Assembly (NCBI GenBank): GCA_015058575.1
Contig: SVBZ01000005.1
Coordinates: forward strand, 119,960 to 183,959
DNA length: 64,000 nucleotides
DNA from: Pseudoselenomonas ruminantium
GTDB taxonomy: Bacteria; Bacillota; Negativicutes; Selenomonadales; Selenomonadaceae
Reading direction: 5' to 3'
Shown: piece after piece, positions 32,113 to 41,497 of the stretch
Position numbering within the stretch: the stretch's first letter is position 1
Layout of the letters: each line of letters begins with the position of its first letter
Position numbers and translations under genes: made by a program
The notes under the pieces: model-generated
Told to the model about the DNA's origin: nothing
Seen by the model: only the letters and a program-made list of their open reading frames with translations
Databases searched by the model: none

Positions 32113-34737
32113 ATGAACAAAATGGTACGACTTGACCACGAGGTGCTTCAGAACGTATTGAAGCCGTCCCGCTATACTGGCGGCGAGTGGAATGCCGTGA
32201 AGAAAGATTGGGATAAAGTGGATTGCACGTTTGCCTTGGCGTTGCCGGATGTCTATGAGGTCGGCATGAGCAATCTGGGGCTTGCCATCCTGTACGAAGT
32301 GCTCAACCGCCAGTCAAACATCGCCGCGGAACGCGTCTATGCGCCTTGGACAGATATGGAGCAGGAAATGCGCGCACGCAACATCCCGTTGTTCTCGCTG
32401 GAAACGCATACGGAGCTGACTGCTTTTGACCTGTTCGGCTTCTCGTTGCAATATGAGATGATTTATTCGAATGTGCTCAATATGCTCGACCTGGCGGGAA
32501 TTCCTATCTGGGCCAAAGACCGTACGCTCGATATGCCGTTTGTCGTGGGCGGCGGCCCGTGTGTCTACAATGTAGAGCCGATTGCTGATTTCTTTGACTT
32601 CTTTATCGTTGGCGAGGGCGAAGAGGTCATCGTGGAGGTATCGCAGGCGCTGATCGAATGGAAGAAAGCGGGTCGGCCAGGCGGCCGCCGCGGCTTCCTT
32701 GAACGGTTGCTGACGATGGATGGCATCTATGTGCCGTCGTTTTATGCGCCGGTTTACACAGCTAGTGGCGATTACGAGCGGCTGGCACCACAGAATGAAA
32801 AAGCGAAGGACATTATCTATAAGCGCGTCTGCCGCGATATGGACGAGACCATGTCGGTCGAAAATCCGATCGTACCGTATATGGATATCGTCCATAACCG
32901 CATTATGCTCGAACTGTTCCGTGGCTGCTCGCGTGGCTGCCGCTTCTGCCAGGCGGGGATCTGCTATCGTCCGGCCCGCGAGCGCACTGAGGCAAAACTC
33001 AAGAAGATGGCGCGCGGACTCGTGGATAAATCCGGTTACGATGAGATGAGCCTTACGTCATTGTCATCGGCGGATTATTCCTGTCTGGGCGGACTGGTCG
33101 ATGGTCTTATGGAGGATTTCAAGGATGAGAAGGTCAGCTTCTCGCTGCCATCGCTGCGCATCGATAGTTTCTCCATCGATCTTGCGCATAAGATGCAGCA
33201 GGTAAGGAAATCCGGCCTGACGTTTGCGCCGGAGGCGGGTACGCAGCGGCTTCGGGATGTCATCAACAAAGGCGTGACTGAGGAGAATCTCATGAACGCC
33301 TGTGGTTCAGCCTTTCGTCAGGGCTGGAAACAAGTCAAGCTCTATTTCATGATGGGCTTGCCGACTGAGACCGATGAAGATATCATCGGCATTGCCAAGC
33401 TCGCGAAAAAGGTCGTGGATCTCTATACGGAAATCAAGGGCCGCCGCGGTGTCAAGGTTACGATTTCGGTTTCATGCTTTGTTCCGAAACCCTATACGCC
33501 ATTCCAGTGGTTTGGCCAGCTGCCGATTGCTGAATTTGAGCGTCGCCAGCAGCTGCTCAAAGAAAATATTACCGATCGTGCCATCACGTTCAACTATCAT
33601 GATGCACGGCTCTCGATCATCGAGGGAGTCCTGGCGCGTGGTGACCGCCGCCTGGCAAAGGTCATCTATCAGGCCTGGCAGGATGGTGCGAAGTTTGATG
33701 GCTGGTCCGATCTTTATAAGCATGAGACCTGGCTCGAAGCTTTTGCGAAATGTGGCATTGATATGGCCTATTACAACGAACGCACGCGCGACTTCAATGA
33801 GGCGCTGCCTTGGGATATCACTTCGCCAGGGGTCAATAAGGAATTTTTGCTGCGCGAATGGCATCAGGCCATGCAGGGGGCACTGACGATTGACTGCCGC
33901 CGCAGCAAGTGTACGGGCTGTGGCATCTGCCCGAATCTTGGCGTCCATGTCATCGACCATGCCAAGGAGGCTAAGCCGGTGGATCTGTCCAGCAAAACGG
34001 CAGCACCGAAGCAGCCCGCTATCGATCCGAAGGGGCCGGGGAAACCGCGCACGCTCTATAAGTTTCGTGCCGAAATCACGAAGGGCGATGCGCTTCGCTA
34101 TGTCTCGCATCTCGATTATGCCAATCTTTTCCTGCGGGCATTTGATCGTGCCAAGCTGCCGATGGCTTATTCGGAGGGCTTCAATCCGCATATGAAGGTT
34201 TCGTTTGCTTCGGCTTTGTCACTGGGCGTGACGAGTGAAGCTGAGTACATGGATTTTGAGCTCATAAAGCCGGTCTGCCAGCCTGAGGTGTTTGACCGCC
34301 TAAAGGCGCAGCTGCCGCCGGGGGCTGAACTGCGTGAGTTACGCGAAGTGCATGGCAAACAGCCTGCGCTTATGGCGCAGGCGGATGAGGCGCGCTATAC
34401 ATTGACGGTACCTTATACGGGGAGTGAGACTGCGGCGCAGAAAGCAATCAAGGCGTATAACGATGCGGCGGAGGTCATCTGGCAGCGTGTGACGCCGAAG
34501 AAGAAACGGGAAATCGAGACCAAGCAGTATATGAAACAGCCCGTTACCGCAGAACTGACAGCAGAGGGGCTGCGGCTTGTTATGGATATCATCATTACGC
34601 AGTCCGGCAGTGTCAAGCCAGTCGAGATCCTGACAGCAATCCAGCAGCAGTTTGGGCTGGACGTTGATGCTTCGCAGGCATTGATTACGCGCAATGGTCT
34701 GTTTGCGCATGGCAAACGCTTGATTGAACTGGTATAA
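32113..34737 (+). CDS. Fused B12-binding-like radical SAM protein with DUF2344
   Basis: 874 residues, matching the TIGR03960 radical SAM type fused to a TIGR03936/DUF2344 domain. The N-terminal 220 residues resemble a B12-binding-like domain (FALALPDVYEVGMSNLG). The radical SAM cluster is C272-x3-C276-x2-C279 in 'FRGCSRGCRFCQAGICYRPA', and 'FAPEAGTQRLRDVINKGVTEE' follows. A second Cys set C-x4-C-x2-C-x2-C at about 595-606 (CRRSKCTGCGIC) may bind another FeS cluster. The C-terminal 230 residues are the DUF2344 domain. It is usually next to rng, as here, suggesting an RNA-linked role, but the reaction is not known. ATG 32122 is an alternative start. Confidence 0.87.
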   Translation: MNKMVRLDHEVLQNVLKPSRYTGGEWNAVKKDWDKVDCTFALALPDVYEVGMSNLGLAILYEVLNRQSNIAAERVYAPWTDMEQEMRARNIPLFSLETHTELTAFDLFGFSLQYEMIYSNVLNMLDLAGIPIWAKDRTLDMPFVVGGGPCVYNVEPIADFFDFFIVGEGEEVIVEVSQALIEWKKAGRPGGRRGFLERLLTMDGIYVPSFYAPVYTASGDYERLAPQNEKAKDIIYKRVCRDMDETMSVENPIVPYMDIVHNRIMLELFRGCSRGCRFCQAGICYRPARERTEAKLKKMARGLVDKSGYDEMSLTSLSSADYSCLGGLVDGLMEDFKDEKVSFSLPSLRIDSFSIDLAHKMQQVRKSGLTFAPEAGTQRLRDVINKGVTEENLMNACGSAFRQGWKQVKLYFMMGLPTETDEDIIGIAKLAKKVVDLYTEIKGRRGVKVTISVSCFVPKPYTPFQWFGQLPIAEFERRQQLLKENITDRAITFNYHDARLSIIEGVLARGDRRLAKVIYQAWQDGAKFDGWSDLYKHETWLEAFAKCGIDMAYYNERTRDFNEALPWDITSPGVNKEFLLREWHQAMQGALTIDCRRSKCTGCGICPNLGVHVIDHAKEAKPVDLSSKTAAPKQPAIDPKGPGKPRTLYKFRAEITKGDALRYVSHLDYANLFLRAFDRAKLPMAYSEGFNPHMKVSFASALSLGVTSEAEYMDFELIKPVCQPEVFDRLKAQLPPGAELRELREVHGKQPALMAQADEARYTLTVPYTGSETAAQKAIKAYNDAAEVIWQRVTPKKKREIETKQYMKQPVTAELTAEGLRLVMDIIITQSGSVKPVEILTAIQQQFGLDVDASQALITRNGLFAHGKRLIELV

Positions 34738-34773
34738 TGGATATAATAGATATCTGGGAAAAGGGGGGAGCTT

Positions 34774-36216
34774 ATGAAATCCATACTGGTGACTTGTGTG
34801 CCGGAAGAGAATCGGGTAGCAATGGTTGAGGATGGTGTGCTGGAAGCCATTGAGATGGAGCGCTCGTCCCATTCGCATCTGGTCGGAAACATCTATAAGG
34901 GGCAGGTACAGAATGTCCTGCCTGGTATGCAGGCAGCCTTTGTCGACATCGGGACGGAGAAAAACGCGTTTCTCTACATTGGTGACGGCCTGCCTCAGGA
35001 TGTAGTCAAGGCGCTGCCGAAGGTGCAGCATATTCATATCGGCCAGCGGCTGCCTGTGCAGATTATCAAGGATGCCATCGGCACGAAGGGACCGCGCGCG
35101 ACGACGCATATCTCGTTGCCGGGGCGCAATGTCGTGCTGATGCCGACGGCCGCCTATATCGGCATGTCGCGTCGTATTGATGATGAAGCGGAGCGCAGCC
35201 GCCTGCATGCGATAGCGAGCCGCATCTGTCCGGAGGGCATGGGGCTTATCATCCGTACCGTAGCTGCTGGTCAGAGCGAAGCGGCCTTGCAGGCTGATGT
35301 TGACTACCTGGTCAAGCTTTGGGAGTCCATCATGGCGCGCTTCAAGCTCAAAGGAAAGGGCACGAACCTGCTGTTCCGCGATGCGGATCTCATCATCCGC
35401 ATGGTACGTGATTCGCTGACCGATGAAATCGATGAGATGCTCATTGACGACCGTGAGGTCTGGCAGCGTGTGGTCGATTTGGTGCAGTTCCTATCACCGC
35501 ATCTGGCCCCGCGGGTCAAGTATTATAAAGGCAAAGAGCCATTGTTCCGCAAATACGGGATTGAAGATGAGCTGGAAAAGCTCGGAGCACGGGAAGTGGA
35601 GCTTCGGTCAGGCGGTTTTCTTGTCATCGACAAGACGGAAGCACTGACTGTCATTGATGTCAATACGGGCAAATATGTCGGTAAGTCGAACCTTGCCGAT
35701 ACAGTCTATCAGACAAATCTCGAGGCTGCGGCCGAAATCCTGCGGCAGATCCGTTTGCGCGATATCGGTGGTATCATAATCGTTGACTTCATCGACATGG
35801 AAAAGGAAGAGCAGAAGGAACACCTGCTGACATATATGCGTGAAAATGTCCGTCATGATCGTACGAAGACCAACATTGTCGATATTACCAGCCTGGGGCT
35901 GGTCGAAATCACGCGCAAGAAATCGCGGCAGAATCTTGATAGCATCATCTACAGTGAGTGTCCCATCTGTCATGGACGCGGGCGGGTTGAGTCACCAGAG
36001 ACGGTGAGCATCCGCATTGCGGCGGCTATCCGCCGCATGGAGCGGACTTCCCATGCAACCGAGGGCTACGAGATTGAGGTTCATGAGACCGTGGCTGAGG
36101 AGCTGCGGGCTAATCAGCTGATGATGAATCTGGCGGCGGAGTTCGGTACGGACATCAAAGTAACCGTCAAGCCTGGTATGCATCCGGAAAGTTACTCGAT
36201 TCTCCAGCAAAGCTGA
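34774..36216 (+). CDS. rng: Ribonuclease G (RNase E/G family)
   Basis: 480 residues, close to E. coli RNase G (about 489). It has an S1-like N-terminal domain (VGNIYKGQVQNVLPGMQAAFVDIG), the catalytic 'GGFLVIDKTEALTVIDVNTGKYVG' with metal-binding Asp residues, 'GGIIIVDFIDM', and the zinc-link CPICHGRGRV near residue 392. It processes rRNA and degrades mRNA by 5'-end-dependent cleavage. AAGGGGGGAG lies before the ATG. The usual clostridial neighbours rplU-rpmA-obg do not follow; a transporter gene does. Confidence 0.95.
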   Translation: MKSILVTCVPEENRVAMVEDGVLEAIEMERSSHSHLVGNIYKGQVQNVLPGMQAAFVDIGTEKNAFLYIGDGLPQDVVKALPKVQHIHIGQRLPVQIIKDAIGTKGPRATTHISLPGRNVVLMPTAAYIGMSRRIDDEAERSRLHAIASRICPEGMGLIIRTVAAGQSEAALQADVDYLVKLWESIMARFKLKGKGTNLLFRDADLIIRMVRDSLTDEIDEMLIDDREVWQRVVDLVQFLSPHLAPRVKYYKGKEPLFRKYGIEDELEKLGAREVELRSGGFLVIDKTEALTVIDVNTGKYVGKSNLADTVYQTNLEAAAEILRQIRLRDIGGIIIVDFIDMEKEEQKEHLLTYMRENVRHDRTKTNIVDITSLGLVEITRKKSRQNLDSIIYSECPICHGRGRVESPETVSIRIAAAIRRMERTSHATEGYEIEVHETVAEELRANQLMMNLAAEFGTDIKVTVKPGMHPESYSILQQS

Positions 36217-36227
36217 ACATTTGCAAG

Positions 36228-36275
36228 AATACCGTCTGTGATGGATGAATATCCACTATGGACGGTATTTATTTA
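36228..36275 (+). terminator. Terminator after rng
   Basis: AATACCGTC (36228-36236) and GACGGTATT (36261-36269) give a perfect 9-bp stem around a 24-base loop, followed by TATTTAT. The U tract is interrupted, so efficiency may be moderate. Confidence 0.7.
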
Positions 36276-36314
36276 TGTATACAATACACATGAGCGCTAT
36301 CTGTGCGTATGATG

Positions 36315-36343
36315 TAGACATGCTTGGCAACTACCCGTATAAT
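36315..36343 (+). promoter_or_regulatory. Promoter of the symporter gene
   Basis: TAGACA (36315-36320) and a perfect TATAAT (36338-36343) with a 17-base spacer lie about 60 bases before the gene. The remaining gap shows no recognised operator or riboswitch. Confidence 0.75.
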
Positions 36344-36401
36344 AAAGACTGATGGGGGATAGTGAAATCATAGTATTTTTTTCAGAAAAGGAGTGATTGT
36401 T

Positions 36402-37607
36402 ATGAACCTTTCAATCAAGATTTTTATCGCTCTGATACTTTCTGTTGTCGTTGGCCTTATCGCCGGTGAAGCGGGATTGCCGTTCATCAACTGGTGGATT
36501 GCGCCAATTGGCACCATCTTCATCAATCTCATCAAGATGATGATCGTACCAGTTGTATTCTTTTCCCTCGTCCTTGGTATGACAAGTCTTGGCGATACGA
36601 AGAAATTGGGGCGCATTGGTCTTAAGACCATCCTGCTCTATCTTTGCACAACGGCAGTGGCTATCATCATTGGTTTCGGCATTGCCGGTCTTATCCACCC
36701 AGGCGTGGGCTTGCAGATGGCCAGTGAGGCTGCTGTCAAAGTCAAGGAAGCCCCATCGGTCATGCAGGTGTTTGTGGCCATGGTTCCTGCGAATCCAATC
36801 GAGGCGATGGCTAAGGCACAGATCCTGCCAGTCATCATCTTTTCGTTGTTTGTCGGCGTCGGCATCCTGAAGGTTGGCGGCGAGCGGGCGGAACTGCTCG
36901 TCAAATTCTTCGATGCGGGTGCAGAGGTATCTTACAAAATCATCGGTATTGTCATGAGCTTTGCTCCATACGGTGTTTTTGCCTTGTTGCTGCCGGTTGT
37001 AGCCAAGAACGGCCCCAAAGTATTACTGCCGCTGATGTCGGTCATCGCCTGCGTGGCTATTGGCTGCGCTATCCACGCGATAGCGGTCTATTCGACGCTG
37101 GCAAAGGTTTGGGGCGGCCATACGCCGCTGGAATTCTTCAAAGGCATGAGTGAACAGATGCTTATTGCTTTCACGACCTGCTCGAGTGCGGCATCCTTGC
37201 CAGTAAACATGAAGAACTGCCAGGAGAAACTTGGCGTGTCCCGCGAGGTTTCGTCGTTCGTGCTGCCGCTTGGCGCGACCATCAATATGGACGGCACGGC
37301 ACTTTACATGGGCGTCTGTACGCTGTTTATCGCCAATGTATTTGGTGTCGATTTGACAGCTGGCCAGATGATGATGATTGTGCTGACAGGCACGCTGGCA
37401 TCGATAGGTACCGCAGGTGTTCCGGGAGCTGGTCTCATTATGCTGGCGATGGTGCTGCAGTCTGTGGGTCTGCCAATCGAGGGCCTGGCCTTGGTGGCTG
37501 GTATTGACCGCGTCCTCGATATGTTCCGTACCTGCCTCAATATCACTGGCGATGGTGCGGTGACGATTGTCATGGACCAGGAGGAGAAAAAACACGCGGT
37601 TGCGTGA
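36402..37607 (+). CDS. Dicarboxylate/amino acid:cation symporter (DAACS family)
   Basis: 401 residues from ATG 36402 (AAAAGGAG 8 bases upstream), preferred to the GTG at 36393 that overlaps this site. GltPh/DctA-type features are present: serine-rich hairpin 'AFTTCSSAASLPVNMKNCQE', 'LPLGATINMDGTALYMGV' and 'AGIDRVLDMFRTCLNITGDG'. About eight membrane helices and two re-entrant loops are expected. It should import glutamate, aspartate or C4-dicarboxylates with Na+ or H+. Substrate is not decidable by eye; fumarate/succinate or glutamate would both suit a fermentative anaerobe. It is transcribed alone. Confidence 0.92.
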   Translation: MNLSIKIFIALILSVVVGLIAGEAGLPFINWWIAPIGTIFINLIKMMIVPVVFFSLVLGMTSLGDTKKLGRIGLKTILLYLCTTAVAIIIGFGIAGLIHPGVGLQMASEAAVKVKEAPSVMQVFVAMVPANPIEAMAKAQILPVIIFSLFVGVGILKVGGERAELLVKFFDAGAEVSYKIIGIVMSFAPYGVFALLLPVVAKNGPKVLLPLMSVIACVAIGCAIHAIAVYSTLAKVWGGHTPLEFFKGMSEQMLIAFTTCSSAASLPVNMKNCQEKLGVSREVSSFVLPLGATINMDGTALYMGVCTLFIANVFGVDLTAGQMMMIVLTGTLASIGTAGVPGAGLIMLAMVLQSVGLPIEGLALVAGIDRVLDMFRTCLNITGDGAVTIVMDQEEKKHAVA

Positions 37608-37632
37608 TATCGTTAGGTTACAGCAGTTTGGG

Positions 37633-37671
37633 CACGCCGTCATCCGCAGGCTGGATGATGGCGTGTTTTTT
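37633..37671 (+). terminator. Terminator of the symporter gene
   Basis: CACGCCGTCATCC (37633-37645) and GGATGATGGCGTG (37653-37665) form a 13-bp stem with one G-U pair and loop GCAGGCT, followed by TTTTTT. Confidence 0.93.
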
Positions 37672-37704
37672 GTAAGAAAAAATCACGGAATTTTATTTTT
37701 AGGA

Positions 37705-37734
37705 TTGCATTTTAGAGGCAGGCCATGATATAAT
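37705..37734 (+). promoter_or_regulatory. Promoter of rpsB-tsf
   Basis: TTGCAT (37705-37710) and TATAAT (37729-37734) with an 18-base spacer. The leader of about 100 bases contains CCCTG-ATA-CAGGG within GTGC...GGTGC (around 37779-37800), a small hairpin that might be part of an S2 autoregulatory site; no known consensus was recognised. Confidence 0.75.
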
Positions 37735-37844
37735 ATCCCACGGTGTAATAAAAAGCATGGGTTTCCGATATCTGCCCTGTGCCCTGATACAGGGTGGTGC
37801 AGAAGATGAGGAGCCCAGAAGAAAAAAACAGGAGGTGCACCAAC

Positions 37845-38564
37845 ATGGCAGTTATTTCCATGAAACAGTTACTTGAAGCAGGTGTCCACTTCGGACATCA
37901 GACCCGCCGTTGGAACCCGAAGATGGCTAAATACATCTTTACGGAGCGCAATGGCATCTACATCATCGACCTGCAGAAGACCGTCAAGAAGGTTGACGAG
38001 GCTTATGCATTCCTTCGCAGCGTTGCTGAAGAAGGCAAGAACATCCTCTTCGTTGGTACGAAGAAACAGGCTCAGGAGGCTATCAAAGAAGAGTCCCTGC
38101 GCGCTAACATGTTCTATGTCAACGAGCGTTGGCTCGGCGGCATGATGACGAACTTCCAGACGATCCAGAAGCGCGTTGCCCGTCTCAAAGAGCTCGAGGC
38201 TATGGAAGCTGATGGCACGTTCGAAGTTCTTACGAAGAAAGAAGTACAGGTTCTCCGCCATGAGATGGAGAAACTCGAGAAATACCTCGGCGGTATCAAA
38301 GATATGAACAAGCTGCCGGGCGCTCTCTTCATCGTCGATCCGCGTAAAGAGCGTATCGCTGTTGCTGAGGCTCGCAAGCTCAACATTCCTATCGTTGCAA
38401 TCGTTGATACGAACTGCGATCCGGATGAGATCGATTATGTCATCCCGGGTAACGATGATGCTATCCGTGCCGTCAAGCTGCTGACGGGCCGTATGGCTGA
38501 CGCTGTCCTCGAAGGCCGTCAGGGCCAGGATGGCGAGGCTGCTGATACGAAAGCTGCTGAGTAA
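37845..38564 (+). CDS. rpsB: 30S ribosomal protein S2
   Basis: 239 residues from ATG 37845, which has GGAGGTG 7 bases upstream; the track's earlier ATG adds an unrelated 17-residue extension. '[22 protein letters not shown]' at the N-terminus and '[23 protein letters not shown]' near the C-terminus are S2 landmarks. It is the usual first gene of the rpsB-tsf-pyrH-frr run. Codon use is biased (many ctc, cgc, aag), as expected for high expression. Confidence 0.98.
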   Translation: MAVISMKQLLEAGVHFGHQTRRWNPKMAKYIFTERNGIYIIDLQKTVKKVDEAYAFLRSVAEEGKNILFVGTKKQAQEAIKEESLRANMFYVNERWLGGMMTNFQTIQKRVARLKELEAMEADGTFEVLTKKEVQVLRHEMEKLEKYLGGIKDMNKLPGALFIVDPRKERIAVAEARKLNIPIVAIVDTNCDPDEIDYVIPGNDDAIRAVKLLTGRMADAVLEGRQGQDGEAADTKAAE

Positions 38565-38586
38565 TCCAGACTCACTACGAGAAATC

Positions 38587-38625
38587 ATGACGGGGTAAGG
38601 GAATAATTATCCCTTACCCCGTCAT
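38587..38625 (+). promoter_or_regulatory. Perfect 16-bp hairpin between rpsB and tsf
   Basis: ATGACGGGGTAAGGGA (38587-38602) and TCCCTTACCCCGTCAT (38610-38625) pair perfectly with loop ATAATTA. The sequence after it (TCATTATGAAATC) has no U tract, so it is not a standard terminator. It probably protects or partitions the two mRNA segments, or gives partial termination. Confidence 0.8.
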
Positions 38626-38664
38626 TCATTATGAAATCAAGCTGATTTTAGGAGGAAGAAGTAA

Positions 38665-39531
38665 ATGGCAATCACTGCTGCACTGGTAAAAGAACTGCGC
38701 GAGAAAACGGGCGCAGGCATGATGGACTGCAAAAAAGCTCTGACGGCTGTCGATGGCGACATGGAGAAGGCAATCGACTTCCTGCGTGAGAAAGGTATCG
38801 CTAAAGCTGAGAAGAAAGCTGGCCGCGTTGCTGCAGAGGGCGCTGTCGCTGCTTATGTCAGCGAGGACGCTAAGATCGGTGCTGTTGTCGAAATCAACTG
38901 CGAGACGGACTTTGCTGCTGGCAATGAGCAGTTCAAAGCTCTGACGGCTAAGATTTCCAAGCACATCGTCGAGACGAAACCGGCAGATCTCGATGCGCTG
39001 AACAACAGCGAGATCGATGGCAAGAAGGTTTCTGACCTCATCACAGAAGCTACGGCTACGATCGGTGAGAAGATTTCCCTGCGCCGCTTTGCATGCTATG
39101 AAACGGAAGGCCGTGTAGCCAGCTACATCCACATGGGCGGCAAGATCGGTGTCCTCGTTGACATGACGGCTGGCGATGAAGCACTCGGCAAGGATATTGC
39201 TATGCAGATTGCTGCTGCTGCTCCGACGGCTATCGATCGTTCCGGTGTTGATGCAGCTGACCTCGAGCATGAGAAGGAAGTCCTCCGCAAGCAGGCTGAG
39301 GAAGAAGGCAAACCGGCTAACATCATCGAGCGCATGGTTGAAGGCCGCATCAATAAGTTCTACAAAGAAGTTTGCCTGAATGAGCAGATTTTCGTAAAAG
39401 ATTCCGAGAAGACGGTTTCTGACGTTTTGGGCGATGTCAAAGTTACGGCATTTACGCGCTTCCAGCTTGGCGAAGGTATCGAGAAGAAGGAAGAGAACTT
39501 TGCTGCTGAGGTCGCTGCACAGATGAAATAA
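38665..39531 (+). CDS. tsf: Elongation factor Ts
   Basis: 288 residues. The N-terminal UBA-like domain and EF-Tu contact '[24 protein letters not shown]' are intact, followed by '[18 protein letters not shown]' and the C-terminal '[21 protein letters not shown]'. It recycles EF-Tu-GDP. The ATG has AGGAGGAAG upstream. It is separated from rpsB by the hairpin above and has its own terminator. Confidence 0.98.
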   Translation: MAITAALVKELREKTGAGMMDCKKALTAVDGDMEKAIDFLREKGIAKAEKKAGRVAAEGAVAAYVSEDAKIGAVVEINCETDFAAGNEQFKALTAKISKHIVETKPADLDALNNSEIDGKKVSDLITEATATIGEKISLRRFACYETEGRVASYIHMGGKIGVLVDMTAGDEALGKDIAMQIAAAAPTAIDRSGVDAADLEHEKEVLRKQAEEEGKPANIIERMVEGRINKFYKEVCLNEQIFVKDSEKTVSDVLGDVKVTAFTRFQLGEGIEKKEENFAAEVAAQMK

Positions 39532-39560
39532 GCCATTTCCAATCAGGAAATGTGGTTACG

Positions 39561-39593
39561 GGAGTACATCCGTCAGGATGTGCTCCTTTTTTT
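39561..39593 (+). terminator. Terminator of tsf
   Basis: GGAGTACATCC (39561-39571) pairs with GGATGTGCTCC (39576-39586), 11 bp with one G-U, loop GTCA, followed by seven T. Confidence 0.93.
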
Positions 39594-39623
39594 GCGAAAA
39601 GGGCAAATCGGTGGGGAGAAACA

Positions 39624-39652
39624 TTGTTTCACATCGCGTTTTCATGTATAAT
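39624..39652 (+). promoter_or_regulatory. Promoter of pyrH-frr
   Basis: TTGTTT (39624-39629) and perfect TATAAT (39647-39652) with 17-base spacing, about 57 bases before the pyrH start. Confidence 0.8.
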
Positions 39653-39654
39653 AG

Positions 39655-40433
<779 letters not shown>

Positions 40434-40434
<1 letters not shown>

Positions 40435-40991
40435 TGATCAAAGATATCCTTGCTTCCCATGAGGAACGCATGCAGAAGTCCATTGAGGCACTCAAACGCG
40501 AATTTGCTACGCTGCGTGCTGGCCGTGCTACGCCGTCCTTGCTCGACAAGGTCACGGTTGACTACTATGGCGCACCGACGCCTGTCAATCAGATTGCCAA
40601 GGTTTCTGTTCCGGAGCCGCGCATGATCATCATCCAGCCTTACGAGAAATCTATCCTTCACGATATTGAAGTCGCTATCATGAAGTCCGATCTTGGCTTA
40701 TCGCCGAACTCGGATGGTACGGCTATCCGTCTGGCTATTCCTGCATTGACGCAGGAGCGCCGCCAGGAACTCGTCAAGGCAGTCAACAAGAAGGCTGAGG
40801 AGGCAAAAGTAGCTATCCGCAATGTCCGCCGTGATGGTAACGATGCAATCAAGAAACTCGAGAAGGCCAAGGAAATCACAGAAGATGATTCTAAACGCGG
40901 CCAGGAGAGCATGCAAAAGCTTGTCGACAAATATATCAAGCTTGTCGATACGACGAAGGATGCCAAAGAGAAAGAGGTCATGGAAGTCTGA
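40434..40991 (+). CDS. frr: Ribosome recycling factor
   Basis: 185 residues, exactly the family length. '[21 protein letters not shown]', '[21 protein letters not shown]' and '[19 protein letters not shown]' are hallmark RRF sequences. With EF-G it splits ribosomes after termination. It is coupled to pyrH by a one-base overlap. Confidence 0.98.
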
Positions 40992-40992
40992 T

Positions 40993-41193
40993 ATGGCCTT
41001 GGATGTAATCGGCCGTCCCTGGCTGGAAGCGGAGCAGCTGCTCCGGCAGGCAGGGACTCCTTTCCAGACGGAAATATCATGCCCAACGCGTGATTTTTTC
41101 AAGACAGATTCGAGCTGTCTTTTCGTTGTCCGTGAGCGCAGCCTTGCGGATGGCACGCTGCTTGTGACCCTAGTGGCTAAGCAGAAGAAATAA
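40993..41193 (+). CDS. 66-residue protein, PASTA-like, unknown function
   Basis: ATG 40993 comes one base after the frr stop and gives MALDVIGRPWLEAEQLLRQAG... to VTLVAKQKK. It is the downstream half of ORF 40822-41193, whose upstream part is frr in another frame. The pattern 'DVIGRPWLEAEQLLRQAG' with a beta-rich remainder resembles a single PASTA domain (as in PBPs and Ser/Thr kinases), here without a membrane anchor or signal. The position between frr and a ferredoxin gene suggests co-transcription. The coding claim rests on tight spacing and the PASTA-like pattern; the function is unknown. Confidence 0.72.
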   Translation: MALDVIGRPWLEAEQLLRQAGTPFQTEISCPTRDFFKTDSSCLFVVRERSLADGTLLVTLVAKQKK

Positions 41194-41212
41194 GCGAAGG
41201 AGGTGTCTGAGT

Positions 41213-41383
41213 ATGGCATACAAAATCAATGATGACTGCATTTCGTGCGGTTCCTGCGCTGCTACTTGCCCAGTTGAGGCTATCAGCGAAGGTGCTGAGC
41301 ACTATGAAATCGATGCAGACAAATGCGTAGAGTGCGGCGCTTGCGCTGCTGGCTGCCCGGTATCCGCTATCGAGGCTCCCTGA
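41213..41383 (+). CDS. 2[4Fe-4S] ferredoxin
   Basis: Too short for the ORF track: 56 residues from ATG 41213 with GGAGGTG upstream. It has two CxxCxxCxxxC motifs, C9-C12-C15-C19 (CISCGSCAATCPVEA) and C38-C41-C44-C48 (CVECGACAAGCPVSA), the clostridial ferredoxin pattern. It carries low-potential electrons for anaerobic enzymes such as pyruvate:ferredoxin oxidoreductase, hydrogenase, and the FeS enzyme IspG encoded a few genes on. Which partner it serves cannot be told from sequence. Confidence 0.95.
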   Translation: MAYKINDDCISCGSCAATCPVEAISEGAEHYEIDADKCVECGACAAGCPVSAIEAP

Positions 41384-41417
41384 CGCATGAGGGAACGTTA
41401 GGTTCCATTGGGAATGG

Positions 41418-41456
41418 GCCCCTCTTACGGCTTGACGGAAGAGGGGCTTGTTCTTA
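41418..41456 (+). terminator. Terminator after ferredoxin
   Basis: GCCCCTCTT (41418-41426) and AAGAGGGGC (41439-41447) pair perfectly around a 12-base loop, followed by TTGTTCTTAT. The U tract is broken, so some read-through to uppS is possible. Confidence 0.8.
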
Positions 41457-41497
41457 TATTTTAGGAGAAGCAATATCCTGAAACGAGGGATTATAAT

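Noticed and set aside
37735-37844. rpsB leader considered as a known riboswitch or T-box
   Set aside because: Only one small hairpin (CCCTG-ATA-CAGGG) is visible, with no T-box sequence, no terminator/antiterminator pair and no recognised ligand-binding core.
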